From contig JAUKTV010000003.1 in assembly GCA_030549205.1 (NCBI GenBank), forward strand, positions 2,170,001 through 2,234,000: a DNA stretch of 64,000 bases. The letters are read 5' to 3'. The notes beneath the pieces are model-generated. The model worked only from the letters and a program-made list of their open reading frames with translations, had not been told where the DNA came from and did not search any database. This document shows, in pieces, positions 10,347 through 21,506 of this stretch (position 1 is its first letter; every line of letters begins with the position of its first letter). Source of the stretch: Apiosordaria backusii. Taxonomy: Eukaryota > Ascomycota > Sordariomycetes > Sordariales > Lasiosphaeriaceae. Made by a program: the position numbers and the translations under genes.

Positions 10347-13300
10347 GATGGCAGCGCGGCGGACACACCACGCCCGTCATCCTCCGAGGAGGGGACGAGC
10401 GGGGGAAGCGGGTGTCAATTTCGAAGATGGTTCGAATACTCAATGGCCTCAGTCGACGTTCGATGGGTTCCGAACTGCTTCGAATGAAGCCTGCAACAAG
10501 TGTTGTCGATGCCGTAGGATAGTCGAGTCCAGTGTTTATGGGTGCTATGACGTCTGGTTCGTGGTGGTGGTATAGTGCTCGGTTGCCGGTAACCTATAGC
10601 AGGGCCTCTCGGGTTGGTGCAAACACAATGCTGTTATTGGGGGTCCATAGGTATGAACAGGTCAACCGCGGTACCTAGCTGTGGCCGCACTGCTGGTGAG
10701 ATGGAGGATGAAAGAAAATCTTGACGGCGACAGGGGAAAGTATGGAGTAGTAGTCGTAGTAGTAGTGGCAGTAGTTAAAGAAAAAGCGGTGGGCTTGGAA
10801 ACAAATGCGAGGGCAAGAATGTAGAGCCCGCTTTGCTCGTGGAATAGCTGGGGATAGGTCTAGACTAAGAATAATATGCACGCAAGACCGACATGCGACA
10901 GCCAGGCAGGCGAACCTGACGGATGGGTGGTGGGATGGCGGACATGGATGGGTTGACCGGCAGCAGCAGCAAAAGGCGGAAATCGCTGCACCAGGGTTTT
11001 GCCTATCTCTGGTCCCCATCCCATCTCTAGGGAACCATGGAGGCAAGAGTGCCCGGCCTGGCCCACCTCCTGGGCCAGCTTCGCTTAATCCTCAAACCTG
11101 AGAGGCGCGTCACACTTTGGGATATGCACATTCAACACACCATTTCCAGGTTAACAGCATCCCGCCCGCATGCTGGTAATAACCATAACCTGCCCGTCAC
11201 CTTACTTTACCAACTTCGGGTCATCAACTAGGCGGGCTGTGGTGGCTGGTGATTATCACTCCAGAAAACTACAGAGGACATCCCAAGACTCGCCAAACAG
11301 ACGGGCAGCAGTCGATACAACCCGCCTCCTCACAAGACAGCTATCCACTCTTGGCCGTCCTGCACATTGACAGCGGGGTCGCTGCTCTGATTGAGCTGCC
11401 AAGTGTTTCCAAGCCCAACTCGCCGCCCATCCTGCAGGCTCGAGCAACACGGCGCCTTCAGTGAAGCCCCCAAAGCAGGTTTTGCTGGCTGCCTTCACCA
11501 CTTGGCATCTGCTCGGCCCAGCAATCTGCGGTGTAGTGTACACCTCTCACCAAAACAGACGGCAGAGATAAGAAACAACATCCATGTGGCGCCATGATAC
11601 ACAGCCCCTGCTTGCCTCGTATAGTATTGACCTGGTTTGTTTGTCTAGCGCGGTACAGCCAAGCCCGCTATCGACGACTCTGGCAATTATCTAACCACAC
11701 ACTGCACAGAAAAACGGGTATATTCAGAAAAGACCCTGGCAAGCGAGAGAAAACCCTGGACAGCCGTTTTTCTGGCATCTCGGTAGCATTTCTCAGTGGT
11801 TAAAATCCCCCTGAAATTCTCCACTAAAGGTACACTCTAGACAAACAAACCACGTCAATACTGTAGGATGTCGGCAAAGTGGAGTCGGCAAACATTTCAC
11901 AGAGAAAAAAAAAGCCATTGCCTCCCAATTAGCCCACTTCATGGTCCCCGATCTCATCTCGCCAGTTCGTCTCGTGCTCGGCAGGGATCATGAGGTGTGT
12001 CAGTGTTGTTGTCCGATACTACAAGTGTAAAAAATCAGATGTGAACTGCAGAACTGGCTCGGCTGTTACTTTTCACAAGCCAACCGGCGACGGGAGAGCA
12101 GCAGAAGCACAACACAAACCCTGGATACTGGGTTGGAGACGGGTACGGCGTGGGGGAGGTCTCCCGTGGTCCGAATGGCGTTAAGCTCATGATGTTAATC
12201 AAGCAAGCCTTCCCGAGGACAGCAGGTGCTTAAGGAACCGACCAATGGGCAGAAATACCAAGCATTTCTCTTGATCGCGCCAACCACCTGGTCCCAAAAG
12301 TGAGGGGCAGATAGCTACTGTTGAGGTGCGGCGCGGTGGGAGAGAGAGAGCCGTGATTGCAGATTGCCGTAGCATTGAGGCCCTGATCAGTTGCGCTGTG
12401 CCGTTTCTGGCACCGGGCTGTCGGTTTCGGTCTCTGGTATCGCTTGCTGGACGTTATCTCAGGTAGGTATGTCCATACATGTTTTGATGGAGATTTACTC
12501 TGTACTGTCAGTGACAGACATGTCCAAACAACAGGAAGACTCCACTTCCCGCACAGATTCACCGATGACCGTTGATCCCGTGGCCTCTTCGGCTCGACGG
12601 CTGCACAAACTCCACCTCCACTCCGACTGCCGTTTGCCGCCCCCGGTCCGGTCTGGTCTGTGCTGAATTTCGCAAGCCACCGAGAACCTGACACGGGCCG
12701 GCAACCGTTGGGCTAAATAAGCAGCGCCATCAAACCTGTAGTTTCAACTTCTCAACGTGCGTTCGCCTTCCAACATCTTCCAACGACGGGCGTCGACGAG
12801 AATAGAACCAGAAATATCTCCGGCAACAAATATGTCTCATGATCACGGCGAAGGCCTTTTGGGTAGAAATTCAATATCGCCAAAGCCGTGTGATCAATGC
12901 GCAGACATGCATCTTTGCAACCCTCTCTCAAAAATAATCCGCACTCTCTCTTCGCTTGCTGCCAAGCTGCCAACCACAACCCAAAATCGCAAAGCCAACT
13001 CCACCCCCCACAACCCACACGTTCCCGCTCTCAGAACCCTGGCCCCTTCTGTTATCTTCATGAAACCCGCTGGCAGCGCCCAGCGGCCACAAGTCCCAAG
13101 TGGGGAAGGTAGGAAACACTGTTCCTGCAATCGCAAAAGTGTGTGTTGTGTCTGTGTGATGGTGATTCTGCCAATTCACCATCAATTGAAACGGATACCT
13201 CATCCGGCGACGGCATATTCTCTCAGAGATCACCATACATTTTTGTCTCTCTCACCTGTGTAGAAACGGCTGGCGTCGGCATTGACCCAGCGCGGAATTA

Positions 13301-14124
13301 TAGACCGTGAAGATTCCTCGACTATGTACACACAGAGTACAAGTATTAGGTATGGACAAGCCCGCCCGCCTGCCTACCTTGCCTATCTGCATGCAATCCT
13401 CCCATTCCAGCGGCGATAAGGGCTTGGGCAGCTGCAGGAGCTCACACTCACACATTGTACGCAGCAGCACATCAACACAGACAAGGCCAAGAGATAGCGG
13501 TTTGTTTCTTCCGACTCTTACCTACACTGCGAGAAAGTGTTATCTCGCACCACCACCATCAGGATCGGTCTACCGAACGCCACAAGAGGGAAATATTGAG
13601 TTCGTCCCGCAAGGCAAGGCGACAGCTGACCTAATAAAGCACTGGTATCAAAACTATCAGCTTTTGAAACGTCCAATAAACCCCGCGGTGACTGGTGTAA
13701 CAATTGTGCATACCGCCATCGAGATCGTCCGACTGAATGAGCGCCACTATAGGGGCGAAAGTTTCCCTTACACAGCACCACGGCAAAATCTAAAACACGG
13801 CATTGGATGGTTGTCAGCTCTACCTAGACATCAGATACCGAGCAACAACCCCAACCCCTCTTCGAAGTGTTGGTTGATGTCTTGCAAGGCCTTCCTGTCT
13901 CCCCAAAGATATATCAGTCTAATCTACGAAGGTGAGTCTGGGTTATAATGTCGTGTCGTAGACATCTGAACTTAAATAGGCAACCCTTCAACATTATGTA
14001 TCGTACAAGTGCTACAATCGCCCCAATGATAGGGCGTAAAATGCTTCTCGCGCAATAAAACACCCTCATCTACATCAACAATGGCATCTGTATTAACTTC
14101 CCAGCCCCAACAAAACCATCAAAC
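10347..14124. other. Long gene-poor intergenic stretch
   Basis: About 3.8 kb in which I find no coding region with family signatures or codon pattern. Open frames at 12757-13263 and 13307-13948 are low-complexity or out of character and were set aside. A TAG-type trinucleotide run lies near 10745-10775. The segment may hold the receptor's long 5' leader or a non-coding transcript, but nothing in it proves this. Confidence 0.35.
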
Positions 14125-15126
14125 CTAAGGCCACAACTCAGTCACCTCCCACCCCCCCTCCATCTCCCCACCCGGCAACTTAGCCCCCTCCTCTCCCCCG
14201 CCCTCCCCCCTAAAAGTATACAACCACCTCCTCGGCCTCGTCTCCTCCCTCAAATCAACCCTATCCACCTCCCCCGGCACCACAACCACAACCCTAAAAT
14301 GCCTCCTCGCAACCTCATCCTCTAGATCCTCCAACCGCCCCCCCAGCTCCCCCTCCCCCTCCCCCCTCCCATAATCCATCGGCTTCCCCGGCTCCGGCCC
14401 TTTAAAGCTCCCCCTCATAACCGGTGACAAATTCCCAAAGTGCGCCGTGACCTCTTTTGCAAAACTCCATTCTTTTTTCCCCTCCTCCTGTTCATCACCC
14501 CCTTTTTCTCCCCTCCCCTCCCCAGATTTTCTCATCCTCTCCAACAACACCTCCCGTACCTTCCTCGCACCCTCACCATCAGAATCAATATCCGCCCCCA
14601 ACACCCACGCATTTCCTCGAATCCTCCACTGCGTTTTTGCCTCCTCCACCCAAAAGACCGCCTCTACTGGCCCGCCTCCGCCGGAGGGCCCCGGGAGGGG
14701 GGAGGAGGCTGTATCGAATATGTCGGAGACTTTGGAGGTGCGGGCGTCGGTTGTGAAGGTTAACATATCCGAGGTGTAAATTGGGGGGTTCAGCGGGGCT
14801 GGGTTACGGCCGTTGTTGGGGGGGAGGGAACCGAAAAACCCGCGGAAGACGCAGGTGCGTGCGCGGGGGAGGACGGGGATGCCATCGGCGGGGGTGAGGG
14901 AGTGGGGGACTGGGTGCAGCGTGCTGAGGGTGAATACTATTGGGGGTTGGAGGGAGGAGAGGTGGGTGGTGAAAGGGTCGCGCCAGGGAGCGGCGGGGGG
15001 TAGGGGGGAGGATGATGATGATGACATGGTTCTGGTGGTGATATTGGGGGGGTGGTTGAGGTGGGTTTGGACTGGTTGGAGGTGGGAGGATATTGTGGAT
15101 AGTCGGCGGAGGTGGGTGGTGGACAT
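14125..15126 (-). CDS. Alr4036-type pyridoxamine-phosphate-oxidase-like FMN-binding protein
   Basis: A single exon of 333 residues on the minus strand. Residues about 46-170 match the Alr4036 family split-barrel domain: APWRDPFTTHL near the start, PRARTCVFRGFFGSLP, SDMLTFTTDARTSK, and VEAVFWVEEAKTQWRIRG, where the last phrase is the conserved W-x-RxxG-type strand. The domain binds FMN; the substrate is unknown for the fungal members. The first 33 residues (MSTTHLRRLSTISSHLQPVQ) are basic and Ser-rich and could be a mitochondrial presequence. A second Met at residue 34 (MSSSSSSPLPPAAPW) is an alternative start giving a cytosolic form. The insert GRGEKGGDEQEEGKKEW is a low-complexity loop. The 3' end is strongly C-rich on the plus strand. 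Confidence 0.82.
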   Translation of the reverse strand: MSTTHLRRLSTISSHLQPVQTHLNHPPNITTRTMSSSSSSPLPPAAPWRDPFTTHLSSLQPPIVFTLSTLHPVPHSLTPADGIPVLPRARTCVFRGFFGSLPPNNGRNPAPLNPPIYTSDMLTFTTDARTSKVSDIFDTASSPLPGPSGGGGPVEAVFWVEEAKTQWRIRGNAWVLGADIDSDGEGARKVREVLLERMRKSGEGRGEKGGDEQEEGKKEWSFAKEVTAHFGNLSPVMRGSFKGPEPGKPMDYGRGEGEGELGGRLEDLEDEVARRHFRVVVVVPGEVDRVDLREETRPRRWLYTFRGEGGGEEGAKLPGGEMEGGWEVTELWP

Positions 15127-16434
15127 TCGTTGTTGAGTGATGGTTGCGATGTTGAGGGGGGGAAAGACGGGGGGTTGGTTGAGAAAAAGGTAGGGTAAGG
15201 TGAGTGAAATATGACAGTGATGTTTTGGTGATTTAGAAGGTAGATAGATGACTTCATTGGAGTGCGGGGCATTAAGGTTGTTTGATGCTGTTATCTGAGT
15301 GGTGCGGGGTGAGTGGATTTAGGTTAAACACCACACCACACACTTTGCGGGCCGCTCCGGGGTGAGACACTTTATTTTCTGGGGAACTTTTTCGTGCCGT
15401 TCGTACGTACATGTACAGGCGCAGGGTCTTGAGACAATGTGAGGTTTCAATGTAAGGGCTACGGCTTGCCTCATTTGAAGGATGGAATCCAACATTGAAG
15501 TTCAGTGGCGTCAATTATTTTCATGGGCCACGCGGCAAGTCAGACGTGATAGACACCTTCGTACATGTTTCCCAACGGCGTGATCTCTAGCAATCCATAT
15601 ACATTGATGAAAACCTAAACGTTGTAAATACTCTTTTAGTGATGGAGCTTGCGATCTGCTTGCTGACGAGGAACAACAGGGAGATACTACATAACTGAAT
15701 TTGGAGTTCGTGAATGTGCAATCGACTGGTGGCAACTGTCGGTCAGTATTGATTCAAACTTCTGACCTGCTCGTCAGTTTTCTGGATAAATATTCCGTCT
15801 TAACCTTACACCACCGCCCTCGGCCAAGTCACCGGGGTTTTCGCTTACAACTTTTGGAGATTTGTGTGCTTTGGCCCCTTTTATCTTGATGGATAAGGCA
15901 TGTGATTGCTGTGACAACCGATTTCGATTCTAAGTGGGTGTAAATACTGCGGTTGTTCACTTCCTTACTGCTAGATTTACGACTTGGGGTGGGGATTCAG
16001 GGGTTCAATCATGATGAAGATATTGGCAGCGATGAGGATTAATGGGAGCGGGTGATGATTGATGCCGTCAACGTAGTGGTGGATGATAATGGTAAATGTG
16101 GTAGTAAAGTGATGGTCATGGCGACTACTACAAAAATGATGGCGATGGGAAAAGCAATGGCGACGGTAGGGGTGGTGACGATCGATTTTCGTGTGATGAC
16201 AGGGAGGGTGATGACAGCAACAATGAGGGAAGGTTATCACGGTGACGGCAGCGAGTGGTGGCGGTGGTGATAGTGATGGCGAGGGTGATGGCAGGAACAG
16301 TGGTGGTAGTGTTTGTGCAGAGATGTCGAGAATGACGGGGATGGCGATGTTCTCAACGTGGAGGTATATATACCCCGTTTCCGTCTCACCTACCAGCGAA
16401 GTAGTGACATTGCTTATCTGGTATCTTTGATGCC
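15127..16434. other. Intergenic region with a (G)ATGG/GGTGA low-complexity tract
   Basis: No gene supported. From about 16010 to 16330 the sequence is an irregular trinucleotide-like tract of atg/gtg/ggc steps (gtggtgacgatcg, atgatggcgatggg), giving open frames of Met, Val, Thr and Gly only. These are compositional artefacts. Confidence 0.5.
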
Positions 16435-16553
16435 CGATAGCTCAATGGTTAGCACATGAGCAAGCACTCTACCCCTTCCCCCTCGGGTGTTTGCGAGGAC
16501 TGTGCGGCCCTTCGCTTTTGGTCGTGGGTTCGAGTCCCACCGTCTCCTTTTTT
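16435..16553 (+). tRNA. tRNA-like Pol III element, probable tRNA pseudogene or intron-containing tRNA
   Basis: An A-box-like TAGCTCAATGG lies at 16438-16448, a perfect B box GGTTCGAGTCC at 16527-16537, and a Pol III terminator T6 at 16548-16553. The T arm folds cleanly (GTGGG, loop TTCGAGT, CCCAC). The 3' acceptor strand CGTCTCC, however, does not pair with the 5' strand TGCCCGA, and the roughly 80-nt spacing between boxes needs an intron or insertion in the anticodon arm. I cannot assign an anticodon. It may be a chimeric or decayed tRNA gene still able to recruit Pol III. Confidence 0.45.
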
Positions 16554-17795
16554 GTTTTGGTTTTTAATAGCTTGCCAGGAGCAACTCGCGAGTCGTATGC
16601 AGCACAGGGTGCTCTGCTGTCGTTATTCCTTCCAACCAAGTAGCTAAGTATGATTTCAATTTGGAGCACATCGCTACCAAATAACTTCCCTCAGTTCTCA
16701 TCCTCGGCCACAGAAAGCCATATGATCTATACGAGATGTTAAAACCTGTGAGTTGTCTGGTCCGGTAGGACAACTCTTCAGCACATGATGGACGGGTGGT
16801 TATCACTTTCAAATTGTGCAACATTGCCACGTGGATTTTGAGGCCAGAAGTATGAGGTAGGGAGAAGCTATGGATCTTACAAGAAAGATGAAAGAATATG
16901 AAACATGTAGACTTCTCTGCATGGCCGGACGCCTCCATGAATCATGAGTTTCGTCAAATGTACCCAAACGACTTAAACCCGTATCTTGATGGCTTGAATA
17001 CGAGCCCAAGATCAGCATAATCGGAAGAATAGCGTCACCGCATCGGGACCCAACTGCTGTTTTCTGTGAGCTGGTTTTCTTGTGTAACGAGCTTGTGGGT
17101 TGCCGTTGTGACGACCGGTTTCCTAACGGCTGAGACGATAACCTCTGCCAAGTGGGTCGGACGAGTTCAACGCCTCGGAAAGCTGATTTGATATGAGATA
17201 TCCAATCACTTCATTCACGGGAGTTGTTCAGCTGGAGAAATGTCAAGAAAACACCGAAGGAAGGTGTCATGATCAGACCAATGAGTGAGGCAGGAGCGCT
17301 AGCCTGTCATCTAGCTGCCAACTGGAAGACAGTCCGCAAGACATGTCGATCTGCTCTTGCAGATCTCAGCCATCTAGATGCTCCTGCGACAATCAGAGAC
17401 ATGGCTCGTATTTTCCTTGTTCCTTCATATATTTTCTCTGCTTCTGTCCCATCTTCCTACTCTATATTTCCTTCGCATCACCAACATCACGCATCCTATT
17501 TTGAAACCGACTTGCATCATTACCCTGCTGCCCGTGACCTTTAAATCATTCATCGCTCCTACCTCGGCCATCCCTCACTCGAGTGGTGTTATCGAGCCAC
17601 TTCTCGATTCTTACAAAACCCCGTTGTCTCCCTTTTCTTGAACTCCTTCGCAAACTTGAACGTTACCTCTCCTCTATCATACTCGTTTTGGACTTTTGGC
17701 CTTGAACGCTTTTGGACTCCTTTTGGACCTCTTGGAACCCAAGAATTGGACACCTTCATATTTAGTTCGCACTTGATCCATACTCTTGCTTCACC
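16554..17795. other. Intergenic region and pyrimidine-rich leader of the GH17 gene
   Basis: No gene supported. From about 17400 to 17790 the plus strand is CT-rich (ttccttgttccttcatat, tctcctctatcatactcg), which is typical of a long 5' leader and promoter of a strongly expressed fungal gene, here the glucanase starting at 17796. Confidence 0.45.
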
Positions 17796-19162
17796 ATGCG
17801 AAAAGCTCTGTACCTCACGGTTTTTGCTGCTACACTCTCGCCAGCCCTAGGCGCCGTGTTTGGTTACAACTCTGGTGCCCAAAAACCAGGCGGTGTAAAG
17901 AATCAGGCGGACTACGAGAATGAATTCCGGGCTGCCAAAGCTCTGGAGGGTGCCCCTGCTGGCGGCTTCACCAGTGTGCGACTATTCACCATGCTTGTAA
18001 GTGCCCCTTTCATTCTTCGCAAGATAGTTGAATGTCCCCAGCTCACAAGGTGCCCAAATAGCAAGATGAAAACGCTGGAAATAACCCCATCGAAGCGATC
18101 CCCGCTGCCATTACCACCAACATGAGATTGCTCCTCGGTTTATGGGCTTCCGCTGGGTCAGCCAAATTTGATAGAGAACTGGAGGCTCTCGGGAACGCCG
18201 TCAACCGTTATGGAGACGCCTTCATAAGGCTCGTTGATGGCATTTCTGTTGGCAGTGAGGATTTGTACCGCAACTCGGCCGCTGTCGAGGAAGGTTCGAA
18301 TCCAGGTGCTAACCCGCAGGTCATCGTCGGCTACATCCAGAAGGTCCGACAACGGCTGAGCAATACAAAGCTGAAGGCCCCCATTGGGCATGTTGATACG
18401 TGGACGGCTTGGGTCAACGGCTCCAATGCGGCAGTGGTTAGTGCTTGTGACTGGATCGGCATGGACGCTTACCCGTACTGGCAATCAACGGCGCTTCCCA
18501 ACAATGCTATTGAGCAAAGCCCACGCCTCTTTCAAGATGCTCTGGATAGGACCCGAGCAGCTTCGCAAGGCAGACCCGTCTGGATCACAGAAACTGGCCA
18601 CCCGGTGTCTGGGAGGACATGGGGGCAGTCTGTTGCCTCGGTTGAGAACGCTAAACGGTACTGGAACGAGGTCGGCTGCCCGAGGTTCGGGAAAGAGCCT
18701 ATCTGGTGGTACAAGTTCCAAGGTGACCAGGCTGGGGATCAACCCAACTTTGGCATTACTCCTCCCGGGCAGTTGACAACCAAGCCGCTTTTTGATATTT
18801 CGTGCAAACCGCCTGGCTCATCGTGAGTCCAGGCCTTGCCCTTTGCTGATTCTAACATCGTTCAGGCTGCTCACATTTGTAACAGAACCCCAGTTCCGAT
18901 GCCTGTGACTACAGGCCATCCCGGAGCCGGTGGTCCACCTGTTTCGTCAAGTGTGTTTACCTCGAGCGGTGCTAGGAACAGCCCTAGAAGTGATGTTTCG
19001 GGTTCGCCAACGTCAACTCCTACCGGTTCAATCACTATTTTGAATGGTACCGCTTCTTCCACGTCGTCGTCTCCTGCCACAAACACCAATGCTGCGGTTC
19101 TTGCGACTGGCTCGATGAGTGGGGTTTGGGCTGCTATGTTGGCGATGGTGTTTGCTGTGTAA
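17796..19162 (+). CDS. eglC: GH17 glucan endo-1,3-beta-glucosidase, EglC type, GPI-anchored
   Basis: Exons 17796-17996, 18062-18822 and 18886-19162 (introns 65 and 63 nt) give 412 residues. A signal peptide (MRKALYLTVFAATLSPALGA) is followed by the GH17 barrel. The acid/base Glu sits in the ISVGSEDLYR strand and the nucleophile Glu in VWITETGHPVSG; DWIGMDAYPYW and PIWWYKFQGDQ are further family phrases. After the catalytic domain comes a Ser/Thr/Pro-rich linker (VTTGHPGAGGPPVSSSVFTS) and a hydrophobic end (SGVWAAMLAMVFAV) that fits a GPI-attachment signal. The enzyme should hydrolyse or remodel beta-1,3-glucan at the cell wall. The third exon's acceptor was chosen by phase: the earlier ttcag at 18865 would break the frame. 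It is a little shorter than Aspergillus EglC. Confidence 0.9.
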
Positions 19163-20019
19163 CTGCTCTAGCAGAACGCAGTGAGGATACTGGAGGGAGA
19201 ACGAGTCTGTATATAGCGCGATCGATTTTGGAGGCTGCGTATTTCTTGGGATGTAAGGGGATAGGGAGCACATTTTGGAAGGGTCTATTCGAAAGCTCGA
19301 AAACGGCGAGGTGATGGATATCGGGTGAAGGGGTGGTCGTTGTACATTGTTGAACCTTTTTGTTTCTCGTTCCTAGATTGATTTGAGTCACCCTAATCCA
19401 CAATTTTGGGAAGCTGAGTCCCCTGAAGGTCATGATTGAGGGGTTTGTTTGACTATGAGATCTGAGTGTAGGCGATACATTACCTAGGCAACTTTGGCTG
19501 AGACCTGGTTTGTCCAACGTTGGGCACAACTCCCCTGAACCGTACCCCTCCTAGATTCACCCGCAACGATAGACGTTGATTTTGAGTTTCCCCATCCCCT
19601 CCTTCGTGGCTGACTTTCTGGAGACATTTGTAACGTTTGTCATGGATCGGTAGTCGATAACAAACGACCTGCCTAATTAGGACGATCTGGCGAGGTCTCC
19701 AGCAACCAGGTTCAGCCCTACGATGGCCCCCGGATTTCGGTGCTCCGAGGCCTGTGCTTGGCGCTAAAATGGTTGGGTTCCCGGTCCGTGGTGTCCGCTA
19801 AATTCCACTTGAGAGGAGCTGCTGACAGGGCTCCACTCGCGTTTCTCAGCGCCCAGTCGCGTGCAGGAAGTTCATTTGGGGCCAACATCCCCCTTTTTCC
19901 TTGCCAACAAACAAATTCCCATTTTTTCCCGGGAGTTCCGCCAGACTACGCGTTGTCCTGCAAATTTTGAGTGAGAACACGACGCGAGAAGACACATAGA
20001 CTGGGAAGGGAAAGGAAAT
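19163..20019. other. Intergenic region between GH17 and ZIP genes
   Basis: Contains the 3' end of the glucanase transcript and the promoter of the zinc transporter. I see no gene or repeat. Confidence 0.4.
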
Positions 20020-21506
20020 ATGGGACTGTCGAGGATTCACCGCACGTTATTCGTGCTGGGGGTTGTGCTGTTGGGGGTTTGGGTTCAGTCTGCTTGGGGG
20101 CATTATGGTGGTGGTGGTGGTGGTGGGGGACATCACAATCATCATCAGAATGTGGTGAAGAGGGTTGTGGGGGAGAAGGGGGGGGATGATGTGTCGAGGT
20201 TGAGTTTGGGGGAGATTGGGGAGGAGTTGCAGGTTTGTTTTTTTCTGCCTTGGCCTTATTTTCCCTGCGTTTCCATTTGGCAAACAGTCTTTTCGAGGTC
20301 AACATGAGAATTGGGAATAGAAGTACTAACGGATGTGTTTTACCGATGTGGTATAGAAATGCGAAATCGTCCAGCAATTATCCAGCCTCAAATCCGACCA
20401 CCAAGCCCCCTCGAGTTTCACGACCAAGATCTTTGCGTACCTCTTCCCCGGCAGCCCAGCCGTGAACGCGCTGCTGGCGACGCTGTATATTTCCGGACCG
20501 CCGAATTTCCTGCTGGCGCTGTGCCCGACGGATATCAACCCTGATTCGCTTCAGGTCATGGTTGCGTTTGCGGTTGGGGGGTTGTTGGGTGATACGCTGT
20601 TTCATCTCCTGCCGGAGATTTTTGTGGGAGAGGGGGAGGATGATAGGGCCAAGTTTGTGATGGTTGAGCCGAATAGGAATTTGCTGCTGGGGGTGGGGAT
20701 TTTGGTGGGGTTTATGGTTTTCGTGGGGATGGATAAGGGGTTGAGGATTGCTACGGGGGGCGCGGGGCATAGTCATGATCATGGGCATAAGCATGATCAT
20801 GGGGAGGAGAAGACGGAGGGGAAGGCGACGGGGGTTGAGGGGAAGGGGGAGTTGAAGAAACGGAAGGGGGGGAAGGAGGTGGTGGAAAGGGAGGAGGAGG
20901 GGAAGAAGGAGGTTAATCCTAGTGTTAAACTGGGAGGGTTGCTCAACATGATGTTCGTCTCTCACTTTCTTTTTAGGTGGGAAGTTTGGGTTGTGCTAAT
21001 ATGATTACAGTGCCGATTTCACACATAACATTACCGACGGTCTTGCGATGTCAGCTTCTTTTTACGCTTCACCTACCATCGGCGCCACTACTACCGTTGC
21101 GGTCTTTTTCCATGAGATTCCCCATGAAGTCGGCGATTTTGCGCTGTTGGTTCAGTCTGGTTTCACGAAGAAGCAGGCTATGGGCGCGCAGTTTGTTACA
21201 GCTATCGGGGCGCTTCTCGGCACACTAATTGGTATCGCGATTCAAGAGTTTGGCGGGAATGGAGCTAGCAGTGAAGCCGTGGCAATGGGCATGAACGATG
21301 GTCTTTGGGGCACGAGCTTGACGTGGGGAGATATGTTGCTGCCTTTTACGGCGGGGACGTTCTTGTATGTGGGCACGGTGGCGGTTATCCCAGAGCTGCT
21401 GGAGACGGGGAAGGACAAGGCGGTGGAGTTGAGGAAGATGCTGGTGCAGTTTGCGGCGATTGCTGCTGGAGCGGGGATTATGCTTTATATCTCTTGGCAT
21501 GACTAG
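20020..21506 (+). CDS. ZIP-family zinc transporter (SLC39A7/Yke4-like)
   Basis: Exons 20020-20232, 20357-20952 and 21011-21506 give 434 residues. An N-terminal hydrophobic segment (LFVLGVVLLGVWVQSAWG) is followed by a Gly/His-rich stretch (HYGGGGGGGGHHNHHQ). A second His-rich loop (GHSHDHGHKHDHG) lies between helices 3 and 4, as in the LIV-1/KE4 subfamily. The metal-binding helices are intact: ADFTHNITDGLAMSASF in helix 4 and HEIPHEVGDFALLVQSG in helix 5, the LIV-1 HExPHExGD signature. Such proteins move zinc from the ER or Golgi lumen to the cytosol. The second intron starts GTTCGT, an unusual donor, chosen because it alone restores NMIADFTHN across the junction. Residues 250-290 are Lys/Glu/Gly low complexity. 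Confidence 0.92.

Noticed and set aside
12757..13263. 168-codon frame with several Cys
   Set aside because: Codon texture and composition look non-coding, cysteines have no regular spacing, and the opposite strand is equally open.
13307..13948. 213-codon frame
   Set aside because: No domain, no hydrophobic pattern, no splice support; likely chance in a GC-balanced stretch.
14440..14779. Plus-strand Pro/Ser frames opposite the Alr4036-type gene
   Set aside because: Compositional shadows of a G-rich coding strand.
16010..16330. Tandem trinucleotide tract as a coding or CRISPR-like array
   Set aside because: Irregular period, no conserved repeat/spacer structure, eukaryotic context.
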